A stretch of 33,951 nucleotides of DNA, taken from positions 1-33,951 of the IMG/VR virus record IMGVR_UViG_3300042885_000020; one strand, written 5' to 3'. The notes under the pieces are model-generated. The model was not told where the DNA came from, searched no databases, and worked only from the letters and a program-made list of their open reading frames with translations. Positions 21,409 to 27,600 of the stretch are shown here, piece after piece (position 1 is the first letter of the stretch; each line of letters starts with the position of its first letter). The translations under genes and the position numbers were made by a program. The stretch comes from a virus.

Positions 21409-21821
21409 TAAAATGCTCTAACGGGAAATATAGAATAGGCTCAGGCGGTTGCGTTTACGATACCGAAGAGAAGGCTAACCAAGTTTGGAAGGCTATTCTT
21501 GCAGGTGGCAAGTTCGCAGATAGCTATACCGATTACCCTGAAAGTGCAACTAACAACGCAAAACGTGCTTTAGAATGGGCAGAGAAAAATGGTTGGGGTT
21601 CTTGTGGAGAAGCAACAGGTAAAGCAAGAGCAAGGCAATTAGCAAATCGTGAGCCTATTAGTAGAGATACGATTGCCCGTATGGCTTCGTTTAAAAGACA
21701 CCAACAACATAAAGACGTTCCTTATAGTGAAGGTTGTGGCGGTTTGATGTGGGATGCTTGGGGCGGTACAAGTGGGGTTGAATGGGCAATTAATAAACTA
21801 AAAGAAATAGACGGAAAATAA
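21399..21821 (+). CDS. Phage protein with GWGSCG...CGGLMWDAWGG domain
   Basis: 140 residues. The N-terminal ~38 residues (KCSNGKYRIGSGGCVYDT) form a short Cys-containing module. Residues ~64-135 hold NGWGSCGEATGKARARQLA, RDTIARMASFKRHQQHKDVP and CGGLMWDAWGGTSGVEWA, a domain that I recall from phage head proteins, often fused to the XkdF-type protease or portal. Here it is a separate gene, between glycosyltransferases and an HNH nuclease, close to the terminase genes. A head maturation or packaging role is inferred from family context. Confidence 0.62.
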   Translation: MPVIKCSNGKYRIGSGGCVYDTEEKANQVWKAILAGGKFADSYTDYPESATNNAKRALEWAEKNGWGSCGEATGKARARQLANREPISRDTIARMASFKRHQQHKDVPYSEGCGGLMWDAWGGTSGVEWAINKLKEIDGK

Positions 21822-21823
21822 TT

Positions 21824-21881
21824 TGCATACTTAAATTTTTTAATTATTAATCAACGGAAAATTTAATGGGGAAAGTATGCA
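21824..21881 (+). promoter_or_regulatory. Inverted repeat enclosing the start of HNH gene
   Basis: TGCATACTT (21824-21832) and AAGTATGCA (21873-21881) are a 9-bp inverted repeat; inner AAATTTT (21833-21839) and AAAATTT (21858-21864) can extend it. The ATG of the HNH gene (21877) lies inside the right arm, so the hairpin could hide the start codon. The 40-base spacer is AT-rich and non-coding. Confidence 0.45.
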
Positions 21882-22131
21882 GAAACACACACAAATATAT
21901 TTGCAGGGAATGGGGTATAAAAAAACGGACTTCATTCCTTGCGAAGTGTGTGGCTCACAAGCGGTAGATATACATCATATTGAGGCAAGGGGAATGGGTG
22001 GCAGCAAAGATAAGGACACGATTGAAAACCTAATGGGTTTATGTAGGAAGTGCCATATAGAATACGGAGACAAAAAACAATATAAAGAGTTCCTAAAAGA
22101 CATACACGCAAAGAATTATGGCAAAGATTAA
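21877..22131 (+). CDS. HNH endonuclease
   Basis: 84 residues. The HNH core is complete: CEVC (22-25), DIHHIEARGMGG with His33-His34, Asn51, and CRKCH (56-60), giving a zinc-bound beta-beta-alpha-metal fold. The size is minimal for a free-standing HNH. In tailed phages HNH genes next to terminase often assist DNA packaging; homing is the alternative. The lysine-rich end and its overlap with the next small gene fit a compact phage cassette. Next to it lies a 9-bp inverted repeat that covers the start. Confidence 0.85.
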   Translation: MQKHTQIYLQGMGYKKTDFIPCEVCGSQAVDIHHIEARGMGGSKDKDTIENLMGLCRKCHIEYGDKKQYKEFLKDIHAKNYGKD

Positions 22132-22240
22132 AGAGAACAATAACAAAGTTAGCTTTGGCAAACGCAAAAGAGGTTCTGCAAAGAAGTCCTTTAATAAGCA
22201 CACGCCAAGAGAAAAAGCTTATAGAGGTCAAGGCAGATGA
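22118..22240 (+). CDS. Very basic 40-residue protein
   Basis: 40 residues, about one-third Lys/Arg: MAKIKENNNKVSFGKRKRGS, then a segment including SFNKHTPREKAYRG, ending in GQGR. It begins 14 bases before the HNH stop and ends with TGA overlapping the next ATG (ATGA), so both junctions look like real gene junctions. I recall similar short basic proteins ending in YRGQGR/K in Bacteroidetes phages. A nucleic-acid-binding role is likely from charge, but the function is unknown. Confidence 0.62.
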   Translation: MAKIKENNNKVSFGKRKRGSAKKSFNKHTPREKAYRGQGR

Positions 22241-22458
22241 GAAAGTTAAACGCTATATGGCTACTCCTTACGCACAAAGCTTATTTCCTTGCGGTATGTA
22301 AGACGGGTAAAAACGGAGACGATATGACAACAATAGGACACTACACCTATGCAATGGCAGAAACTTTAATCAATAAACATATAGCAGACGTAGATACATA
22401 CCTCGACCAAGAAGATGCTTTAGACGAAGCAAACGATATAATAAACGGCATACTATGA
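22237..22458 (+). CDS. Hypothetical protein
   Basis: 73 residues starting in the stop of the basic protein (ATGA) and ending in the start of the ParB-like gene by 4 bases. The N-terminal stretch NAIWLLLTHKAYFLAVCK is hydrophobic but not clearly a membrane helix; the rest is acidic and helical (YLDQEDALDEANDIINGIL). Conserved in phages of this group as I recall; function unknown. Confidence 0.6.
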   Translation: MRKLNAIWLLLTHKAYFLAVCKTGKNGDDMTTIGHYTYAMAETLINKHIADVDTYLDQEDALDEANDIINGIL

Positions 22459-23048
22459 TACAAAACGTACCAATCAACACAGTAAAAGCAAACCCTAATA
22501 ATCCGAGGATAATTAAAGATGATAAGTTTGCAAAGCTTGTAAAGTCAATTAACGAGTTCCCACAAATGCTAAACCTTAGACCTATTGTTGTAAATGATGA
22601 TATGGTTGTGCTTGGTGGCAATATGAGATTAAAGGCTTGTAAGGAAGCAGGACTTAAGGAGATACCAATCATTAAGGCAAGTGAATTAACCGAGCAGCAG
22701 CAAAAGGAATTTATAGTTAAAGACAACGTAGGCTATGGCGAATGGGATTGGAGCGACCTTGCTAATAACTGGGATAGCGACCAATTAGAAGAGTGGGGGT
22801 TAGATATACCTGGGTTTTCTGATGTAGAAGATTTAGGCGAAAACTTTAGCTTACCAGACGGGGATAAATCACCATTCCAACAAATGACTTTTACATTGGC
22901 AGACGAACAGGCTACACAAATAAAGAACGCAATAGACGAAATAAAAGGAACTGAGGAATACAAGTACGCAGAAACAATGGGCAACGAAAACTCAAACGGA
23001 AACGCTTTATATTTAATAATAATGCAATGGGCAGAGCAAAAGAAATAA
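22455..23048 (+). CDS. ParB-like nuclease domain protein
   Basis: 197 residues. The N-terminal ~80 residues carry a ParB/sulfiredoxin-type fold: NPNNPR (13-18), LRPIVVNDDMVVLGGNMRLK (~41-60) and ACKEAGLKEIPII (~61-73), the CTP-binding/nuclease motif. No ParA, partition site or helix-turn-helix is present, so plasmid-type partition is unlikely. The second half is acidic (DVEDLGENFSLPDGD) and helical. It overlaps the Mom-like gene by 22 bases, suggesting a joint DNA-modification or packaging role (inferred). Confidence 0.8.
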   Translation: MIQNVPINTVKANPNNPRIIKDDKFAKLVKSINEFPQMLNLRPIVVNDDMVVLGGNMRLKACKEAGLKEIPIIKASELTEQQQKEFIVKDNVGYGEWDWSDLANNWDSDQLEEWGLDIPGFSDVEDLGENFSLPDGDKSPFQQMTFTLADEQATQIKNAIDEIKGTEEYKYAETMGNENSNGNALYLIIMQWAEQKK

Positions 23049-23698
23049 TAGTAAAGGTTATACCTGCAAAGATTGCTAATGAGTTTGTAAAGCAAAACCA
23101 TTATAGCGGTAAGGTAGTACCTAATAGCACCCTACACTTTGGCTGCTTTTTAGACGGAAAGCTACACGGGGTATTAAGTTATGGTCCAAGTATTAATAAA
23201 AAGGGTACAATGAATCTTGTAGAAAATACAGGTTGGAACGAGTTTATAGAACTTAACAGAATGGCTTTTGATGAGTACCTGCCAAAGTATAGCGAAAGTA
23301 GATGCATAGCAATTACAATAAAATTAATAAAGAAAAATGCACCGCAAATTAAATGGATAATTAGCTTTGCAGACGGAACACAGTGCGGTGATGGAACTAT
23401 ATATCGTGCAAGTGGATTTAGTTTAGTTGGCATTGTAGATAATACTGCTTTAAGAATTAACCCGAAAACAGGTGAGGCTATCCACGTTATACAAGCACAT
23501 CACTTGAAAATTAGTAATGAGTTTAGAAAGTGGGAAGCTTTTGAAGGTAAGCAATTAAAATATATATATTTAATAGATAAAACTTGTAAAATTACAACTC
23601 CTATACTACCTTTCAGTAAAATTGATGAACTTGGTGCAGGTATGTACAAAGGAAAGAAAGTAACTTTGCAGGAAAGACAACAAGCGGTAGAAGCATAA
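23027..23698 (+). CDS. Mom-like DNA adenine modification protein
   Basis: 223 residues; resembles phage Mu Mom, which adds a carbamoylmethyl-type group to adenine using a GNAT-related fold. Visible matches: ANEFVKQNHYSGKVVPNSTL (~17-36), ELNRMAFDEYLPKYSESRCI (~75-94) and ISFADGTQCGDGTIYRASGF (~112-131), which I associate with the Mom family of Bacteroidetes phages. Modified bases shield phage DNA from restriction. It overlaps the ParB-like gene and precedes the terminase genes. Reaction in this phage is inferred; Mu uses the activator Com, and no Com-like gene is visible. Confidence 0.82.
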   Translation: MGRAKEIIVKVIPAKIANEFVKQNHYSGKVVPNSTLHFGCFLDGKLHGVLSYGPSINKKGTMNLVENTGWNEFIELNRMAFDEYLPKYSESRCIAITIKLIKKNAPQIKWIISFADGTQCGDGTIYRASGFSLVGIVDNTALRINPKTGEAIHVIQAHHLKISNEFRKWEAFEGKQLKYIYLIDKTCKITTPILPFSKIDELGAGMYKGKKVTLQERQQAVEA

Positions 23699-23775
23699 AA
23701 GTAATGCGCTTACCATTCCAGGTAAGAGAAGGGGTGCAATACCACCCTACCGCTCAATAACAGAAGCGTAACAGA
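23699..23775 (+). other. Short intergenic stretch with two small hairpins before the small terminase
   Basis: Between the Mom-like gene and the small terminase. TTACC/GGTAA flanks ATTCCA and GGGTG/CACCC flanks CAATAC, two small 5-bp hairpins in tandem. TACCGCTCA (23748-23756) also occurs after the terminase large gene (25307-25315). A 17-codon open frame (from 23704) spans the stretch; I see no strong gene evidence. It may hold a packaging or control site. Confidence 0.4.
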
Positions 23776-24135
23776 ATGAGCAAAGAACACTTAATACCAT
23801 TCAAACCAGGACAATCCGGAAACCCAAATGGCAGACCCAGGAAGTATGTAAGCCTACTAAAAGAGCAGGGCTATAAACTTGCTGAGATAAACGATACTAT
23901 ACAAGCTATGATGTCTATGGACTTAGAGGAACTTAAAACAGTATGGGATAACCCAAAGGCAACGATACTTGAAAAAACGATTGCAGCAGCTATGCGTAAG
24001 AGCTTAGAGAAGGGCAGCCTTTATAGTTTAGAAACTTTGCTAACCCGTGTTTATGGTAAGCCAAAGGAACAAATGGATATACAAACAGATAATAGGATTG
24101 AGATAGTATTTGTAGACGGCAAGACAATTCTTTAA
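23776..24135 (+). CDS. terS: Putative terminase small subunit
   Basis: 119 residues directly before the large subunit with a 1-base overlap. The N-terminus is a phage DUF5681-type motif (PFKPGQSGNPNGRPRK, ~residues 8-23), found in small terminase-like proteins. The middle is helical and amphipathic (LEELKTVWDNPKATILEK), and the C-terminus is beta-like (NRIEIVFVDGKTIL). The subunit is expected to bind the packaging site and the large subunit. The identity is inferred from position and the motif. Confidence 0.72.
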   Translation: MSKEHLIPFKPGQSGNPNGRPRKYVSLLKEQGYKLAEINDTIQAMMSMDLEELKTVWDNPKATILEKTIAAAMRKSLEKGSLYSLETLLTRVYGKPKEQMDIQTDNRIEIVFVDGKTIL

Positions 24136-25283
24136 TGCGGATAGAACTACCTAACGGACATATAAACCAAAAGAAGATACTTGACTGCGAAGCCAGGTAC
24201 ATTGTTGTTATGTGTGGGCGAAGGTTCGGCAAATCGGAGTTAAGCCAAATCAAATGTATTACAACTGCAATCAAAGGCGGTCAGGTTGCATACATAACCC
24301 CTACCTATAAATTAGCTAAGGTATTCTTTGAGAAGCTTTGCAATAGCCTTCCCTTTCCTAATAACAAATCGGACTTAAATATCAGCTTCCCGAATGGTGG
24401 CAAGGTAGAGTTCTTTACAGGAGAACGCTTGGACAACTTAAGAGGGCGAAAGTTTAACCTGGTAATAGTAGACGAGGCTTCCTTTATACCTAACCTTGAA
24501 GATGGGTGGCTCAACTCAATAAGACCTACCTTAACGGACTACAAGGGCAAGGCTATATTCCTTAGCACTCCTAAAGGCAAGAACTACTTTTTTAGTTTAT
24601 TTAGCAAAGCCGAACCCGATTGGCAAAGCTTTAAGTTTACTACATACGATAACCCTTACATTGACCCCAACGAAATAGACGATGCAAGGAAGCAACTGCC
24701 AGAGGTTGTATTTGAACAGGAGTATATGGCAAACCCGGCTGAGAACGCAGCAAACCCTTTTGGTAGCCAACATATTCGCAAGTGCTTACACCCAGTAACA
24801 AGAATGCCGGTAGTGGCTTATGGAATTGATCTGGCGAAGTCGGTCGATTGGACAGTTATCGTAGGTTTAGACGAAGACGGAAACGTTGCTTATTTTGACC
24901 GCTTTCAAATGGATTGGCACAATACCAAGCAAACTATACTTAGGCTGCCTAAATGCCCTATCCTTGTCGATTCTACGGGGGTTGGAGACCCTATCCTTGA
25001 GGACTTACAAAGAGAAGGGGTAATGATACAAGGCTTAAAGTTTACAAGTTCAAGTAAGCAGCAGCTAATGGAAGGCTTACAGGCTGCAATACATCAAGGT
25101 AAGATTGGCTATCCAGAAGGGATAATCAGCCAAGAGTTAGAGGTATTTGAGTATCAGTATACGGCAACGGGTGTTAAGTACTCAGCACCTTCAGGCTTCC
25201 ACGATGATGCCGTAATGGCTTTGGCATTGGCTTGGCAGAACTTTAGCCTTAAACGTGGCACGGGTAGATACGCATTCCTATAA
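24135..25283 (+). CDS. terL: Terminase large subunit
   Basis: 382 residues, slightly shorter than typical (about 420-550) but with all core motifs: Walker A CGRRFGKS (27-34), Walker B VDEA (112-115), coupling motif STP (144-146), and an RNase H-like nuclease with GIDLAK (D232), VDSTG (D279) and FHDDAV (D357, D358). It uses ATP to pump DNA into the procapsid and cuts the concatemer. The nuclease type does not reveal cos or headful packaging here; the circular assembly favours permuted ends or cohesive ends. A tandem 14-bp repeat lies right after its stop. Confidence 0.95.
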   Translation: MRIELPNGHINQKKILDCEARYIVVMCGRRFGKSELSQIKCITTAIKGGQVAYITPTYKLAKVFFEKLCNSLPFPNNKSDLNISFPNGGKVEFFTGERLDNLRGRKFNLVIVDEASFIPNLEDGWLNSIRPTLTDYKGKAIFLSTPKGKNYFFSLFSKAEPDWQSFKFTTYDNPYIDPNEIDDARKQLPEVVFEQEYMANPAENAANPFGSQHIRKCLHPVTRMPVVAYGIDLAKSVDWTVIVGLDEDGNVAYFDRFQMDWHNTKQTILRLPKCPILVDSTGVGDPILEDLQREGVMIQGLKFTSSSKQQLMEGLQAAIHQGKIGYPEGIISQELEVFEYQYTATGVKYSAPSGFHDDAVMALALAWQNFSLKRGTGRYAFL

Positions 25284-25316
25284 TTTACCGCTTATCCTTC
25301 ATATTTACCGCTCATC
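25283..25316. repeat. Tandem 14-bp repeat directly after terL
   Basis: ATTTACCGCTTATC (25283-25296) and ATTTACCGCTCATC (25303-25316) differ at one base and are 20 bp apart, about two DNA turns, so a protein could bind both on the same face. TACCGCTCA also occurs before terS (23748-23756). Lying between the terminase stop codon and a promoter, it may be a packaging (pac/cos) site or an operator. Confidence 0.6.
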
Positions 25317-25346
25317 ACAATTTTTAGAAAAAGTTTGCTCATTTTA

Positions 25347-25375
25347 TTGTGGAATGTGAAAAGGTTGTATATTTG
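25347..25375 (+). promoter_or_regulatory. Second Bacteroidetes-type promoter
   Basis: TTG (25347-25349), 18 bases, TATATTTG (25368-25375): a strong match to the -7 consensus TAnnTTTG with a short -33. The first downstream ATG is at 25396 after an A-rich leader. This promoter would drive the tiny genes and the tail module. The tandem repeat at 25283-25316 is 31-64 bp upstream, where a regulator could act. Confidence 0.75.
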
Positions 25376-25395
25376 TGTAACAAAAGCAAATAACA

Positions 25396-25587
25396 ATGAT
25401 AGCACTAAACACAAAACAAGATTTAAGAAACGTACTTAACCAAGTAGAAGAATTAGCACAAAACCCTACATTTATTGCTGCTGCAATAGAAACTTCTAAA
25501 AAACTTGGTATTACCGCAGAAGAATGGAACGCAAACAAAGTAGCAATACTTATGACATTTGCAAATAAATACATTTTAAATAGTTAA
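25396..25587 (+). CDS. Hypothetical small helical protein
   Basis: 63 residues, entirely helical (DLRNVLNQVEELAQNPTFIA and KKLGITAEEWNANKVAIL), with no cysteine and no strong charge. First gene after the second promoter, so probably expressed early in this transcription unit. It has an A-rich leader. No known function. Confidence 0.68.
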   Translation: MIALNTKQDLRNVLNQVEELAQNPTFIAAAIETSKKLGITAEEWNANKVAILMTFANKYILNS

Positions 25588-25640
25588 AATAAAAATAGGG
25601 GTGCGACTATTCAACGCACAATTTAACTAAACTAAACACA

Positions 25641-25727
25641 ATGAAAAAAGAAACCGCACAACTTTTAGCCGTATTTTTAGTAGCTTGTTACCTTATTGGA
25701 CAATTACAAGACATATACTCAAAATGA
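25641..25727 (+). CDS. 28-residue membrane peptide
   Basis: 28 residues, MKKETAQLLAVFLVACYLIG, then a polar tail: a single hydrophobic helix with a basic front. Its stop overlaps the next ATG in the ATGA manner typical of this phage, which supports real expression. Leader is A-rich. Could be an antiholin-like or envelope peptide; function unknown. Confidence 0.55.
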   Translation: MKKETAQLLAVFLVACYLIGQLQDIYSK

Positions 25728-25849
25728 TTTACGCTATTTGCCTTCTGCTAATTGCAACAGGTTTTGTAATAGCAGCATTAACTGACTACACAATTAAAAA
25801 CTATGACCCAAAGCACAAAAGATTACATAGACAAATATTACGCAAGTGA
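25724..25849 (+). CDS. 41-residue membrane peptide
   Basis: 41 residues: MIYAICLLLIATGFVIAALT forms one helix, then a basic tail (HKRLHRQILRK). Start overlaps the previous stop (ATGA) and the end overlaps the next gene by 47 bases in another frame. The tail could therefore be fixed partly by the overlapping gene. Function unknown. Confidence 0.5.
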   Translation: MIYAICLLLIATGFVIAALTDYTIKNYDPKHKRLHRQILRK

Positions 25850-26015
25850 GCCGATTAGTATAATGATGTCTAATATAGATGCGACTTACTTAGAGATACT
25901 TACCTACTGCAACGAGAAGGGTTACGAACCTTCTAAACGTAGATTAAGGAAACCAGAACATAAGTCAGAAATTGGCTTTTTTGATATTGATAATTACAAA
26001 CCCGAAACAATATAA
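25803..26015 (+). CDS. Hypothetical protein
   Basis: 70 residues, beginning MTQSTKDYIDKYYASEPISI, followed by a helix and a basic stretch (SKRRLRKPEHKSE) and an acidic end (FFDIDNYKPETI). Overlaps the 41-residue peptide gene. No domain recognised; possibly a small DNA-associated or assembly protein. Confidence 0.58.
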   Translation: MTQSTKDYIDKYYASEPISIMMSNIDATYLEILTYCNEKGYEPSKRRLRKPEHKSEIGFFDIDNYKPETI

Positions 26016-26016
26016 A

Positions 26017-26481
26017 ATGGAACTTCAACAAATATTTGAAACAACAAAAGAACAAAGGACTGAGTTTACCTACCAATTAATTGAACGCTTAAACGCAGGG
26101 GAACTTGACCCGTTAAAAACACATCTTCAAGTTAAAGCCTTAGAGGACATGCTTGAAACCCTAAAGGCAAACAAGGATTACAAAGATGCCGTATTACAAG
26201 CAGCCGTATTAAATGGCAAGGACTTCGAGTATATGAGTGCTAAGTTTAACATTAGAGAGGTTGGAGTTAAATACGATTACACCAAATGTGAAAGTCCTGC
26301 ATACGATGAGATATTAAACGAGTACAATAGCGCAGCTAAAGCCAAAAAGGATATGGAAGATTTCTTAAAGAAAGTTCCGCATCAAGGACTTGATATTATT
26401 AACGGAGTTACGGGCGAGGTTACCAGAGTTTACCCACCTGCCAAGAGTAGCACAACAAGTGTAGCCGTATCATTAAAGTAA
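26017..26481 (+). CDS. Conserved hypothetical phage protein
   Basis: 154 residues from the ATG at 26017 (MELQQIFETTKEQRTEFTYQ); an in-frame upstream start (25972) overlaps the previous gene and is less likely. Mostly helical (~residues 1-110), with KFNIREVGVKYDYTKCE in the centre and a C-terminal TRVYPPAKSSTTSVAV segment that I recall as conserved at this place in Bacteroidetes phages. It may be a tail assembly or core-gene-adjacent protein; the function is unknown. Confidence 0.65.
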   Translation: MELQQIFETTKEQRTEFTYQLIERLNAGELDPLKTHLQVKALEDMLETLKANKDYKDAVLQAAVLNGKDFEYMSAKFNIREVGVKYDYTKCESPAYDEILNEYNSAAKAKKDMEDFLKKVPHQGLDIINGVTGEVTRVYPPAKSSTTSVAVSLK

Positions 26482-26489
26482 TAAAAATA

Positions 26490-26582
26490 TTGTACTTCTT
26501 TGCAATTTGCTTACCTTTGGCAGCGTTATGCTACATAGGTGGGCATCTTGCTTATGAGGTAATGCTAAAACTAAGAAAATGA
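26490..26582 (+). CDS. Possible 30-residue membrane peptide (TTG start)
   Basis: Open frame beginning at a TTG (26490) and reading MYFFAICLPLAALCYIGGHL, then AYEVMLKLRK. It is a short hydrophobic helix with a basic end. Its TGA overlaps the next gene's ATG (ATGA at 26579), the same junction used for the neighbouring tiny genes. The TTG start weakens the case, but the gap of 97 bases holds nothing else. Confidence 0.5.
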   Translation: MYFFAICLPLAALCYIGGHLAYEVMLKLRK

Positions 26583-26782
26583 CACCAAAAGAAAAGGCAA
26601 AGGAATTGTTTGGAAAATATGCAATGTATCTAAGGGCGAATTTAATGTATGATGAGGAAGCTAATGAAGATGCTAAAGAATGCGCCTTAATAGCAGTTGA
26701 TGAAATAAGAAACGAAAAATTAAACGAAGGCATACTATCAGGCTATTGGTATGAAGTACGCCGAGAAATAGAAAAATTATGA
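26579..26782 (+). CDS. Hypothetical small acidic helical protein
   Basis: 67 residues, beginning MTPKEKAKELFGKYAMYLRA; a mid segment CALIAVDEIRNEKL and an end YWYEVRREIEKL match a small family often found in Bacteroidetes phages and prophages as I recall. Stop overlaps the next ATG (ATGA). No known function. Confidence 0.65.
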   Translation: MTPKEKAKELFGKYAMYLRANLMYDEEANEDAKECALIAVDEIRNEKLNEGILSGYWYEVRREIEKL

Positions 26783-27453
26783 CTTGGAACGAATTAACAG
26801 TTTGGCAGTACCAACAGATTTACCCGATAGTAACTAAGCCTGAGAAGGATTGGACAATGCTTGATGTAGAAAGTAAGCTTGTAGGCATTTTGCATAACCT
26901 TACAGACACGCAAGTGGATAGCCTAAGCGTAGCAGAGTTTAACAAATTAAAGGTAACCTTAAACTTCTTAGATGATAAGATAGAAGGTAAGCCGGTTAAG
27001 TATACCGAAGTAAACGGCAAACGTTACAAGTTTATTTATGATGTGCAGCAAATTAAAGCAGCCAGATACATAGAGGCTAAAGTATTTAGTACCGACTTAG
27101 TAGGTAACTTACACAAGTTATCTGCTTCAATGGTTATTCCGCAGCGTAAAACTTGGTACGGAATATGGGTAGATGATAAGTATGATGCCTCTAAGCATAG
27201 CCAATATGCCGAGGATTTACAAGGGGCAAATTTTATGCACGTTTATCAATCGGTTGTTTTTTTTTATCAAGTATACAGAAATTGGATAGAAGTTTCCAAG
27301 GATTATTTGGTTCAGGAAATGATGAACCAGGGGATGACTATGGACTTGGCACTAAAGGGGGTTCAAATTTTATGCGATACTTTGGATGGCAGTATTGCGC
27401 CAAATCTGTTGCCGACCACGAAAATATCACAGTTGACCAAAGCTATGAGTTAA
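26779..27453 (+). CDS. Tail assembly chaperone (upstream part)
   Basis: 224 residues placed at the start of the tail module, where tail assembly chaperones sit. The N-terminal region (NELTVWQYQQIYPIVTKPEK) and a central alpha-helical region fit this class. The frame contains nine consecutive T at 27257-27265; downstream, another frame (to 27536) encodes a second conserved segment. Lambda G/GT and many phages make a longer chaperone by -1 frameshifting at such a slippery site. If ribosomes shift -1 here, a fused protein of 252 residues results. Identity is inferred from position and the overlapping pair. Confidence 0.65.
   Translation: MTWNELTVWQYQQIYPIVTKPEKDWTMLDVESKLVGILHNLTDTQVDSLSVAEFNKLKVTLNFLDDKIEGKPVKYTEVNGKRYKFIYDVQQIKAARYIEAKVFSTDLVGNLHKLSASMVIPQRKTWYGIWVDDKYDASKHSQYAEDLQGANFMHVYQSVVFFYQVYRNWIEVSKDYLVQEMMNQGMTMDLALKGVQILCDTLDGSIAPNLLPTTKISQLTKAMS
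27257..27265 (+). other. T9 slippery run, candidate -1 frameshift site
   Basis: Reading GTT TTT TTT TAT in frame 0, a -1 shift continues TTT TTT TTA TCA in the frame of the downstream overlapping segment. The run T TTT TTT can slip without mispairing and TTTTTTA is a known strong slippery heptamer. The run could also be a miscounted homopolymer (T10 would make one frame). Confidence 0.5.
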
Positions 27454-27536
27454 CCACCATACAATTCTTAAACACCCTATCCTATCTAAAGGCTAAAGCC
27501 GATTACGATAAAGAGCAACATAGGAAACTGAAATAA
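27372..27536 (+). CDS. Tail chaperone second frame / overlapping small protein
   Basis: 54 residues if started at the ATG 27372 (MRYFGWQYCAKSVADHENIT), ending KADYDKEQHRKLK. It overlaps the chaperone gene by 82 bases in the -1 frame; the same frame is open back through the T9 run. The segment YELTTIQFLNTLSYLKAKAD is a conserved pattern in Bacteroidetes phages. It is either translated separately or as the tail of a 252-residue frameshift product. Either way it belongs to tail assembly. Confidence 0.6.
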   Translation: MRYFGWQYCAKSVADHENITVDQSYELTTIQFLNTLSYLKAKADYDKEQHRKLK

Positions 27537-27541
27537 GACCG

Positions 27542-27574
27542 ACCCTGCCATTTTTGGTGGGGTTAGTTATTTTT
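27542..27574 (+). terminator. Terminator after tail chaperone genes
   Basis: A 9-bp stem (27542-27550 with 27555-27563, two wobbles) and 4-base loop, followed by a T-rich tail (TTAGTTATTTTT). The T tract is interrupted, so it may be weaker than those at 1626 and 2227. It precedes the GTG-start gene at 27598. Confidence 0.65.
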
Positions 27575-27584
27575 AGACCTTCCT

Positions 27585-27600
27585 TATATTTATTAGCGTG
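27585..27600 (+). promoter_or_regulatory. Late promoter-like element before GTG-start gene
   Basis: TATATTTA (27585-27592), 5 bases, then GTG (27598-27600). The same TTATATTTAT, four bases, GTGA arrangement occurs at 2280-2297, in both cases just after a terminator. No convincing -33 box is visible upstream. Transcription from a -7 box here would begin near the GTG, implying a leaderless or near-leaderless mRNA. Confidence 0.4.

Noticed and set aside
23008-23015. TATATTTA upstream of the Mom-like gene as another late promoter
   Set aside because: Within ParB-like coding sequence, no terminator before it, and no GTG start; the octamer alone is expected by chance in AT-rich DNA.
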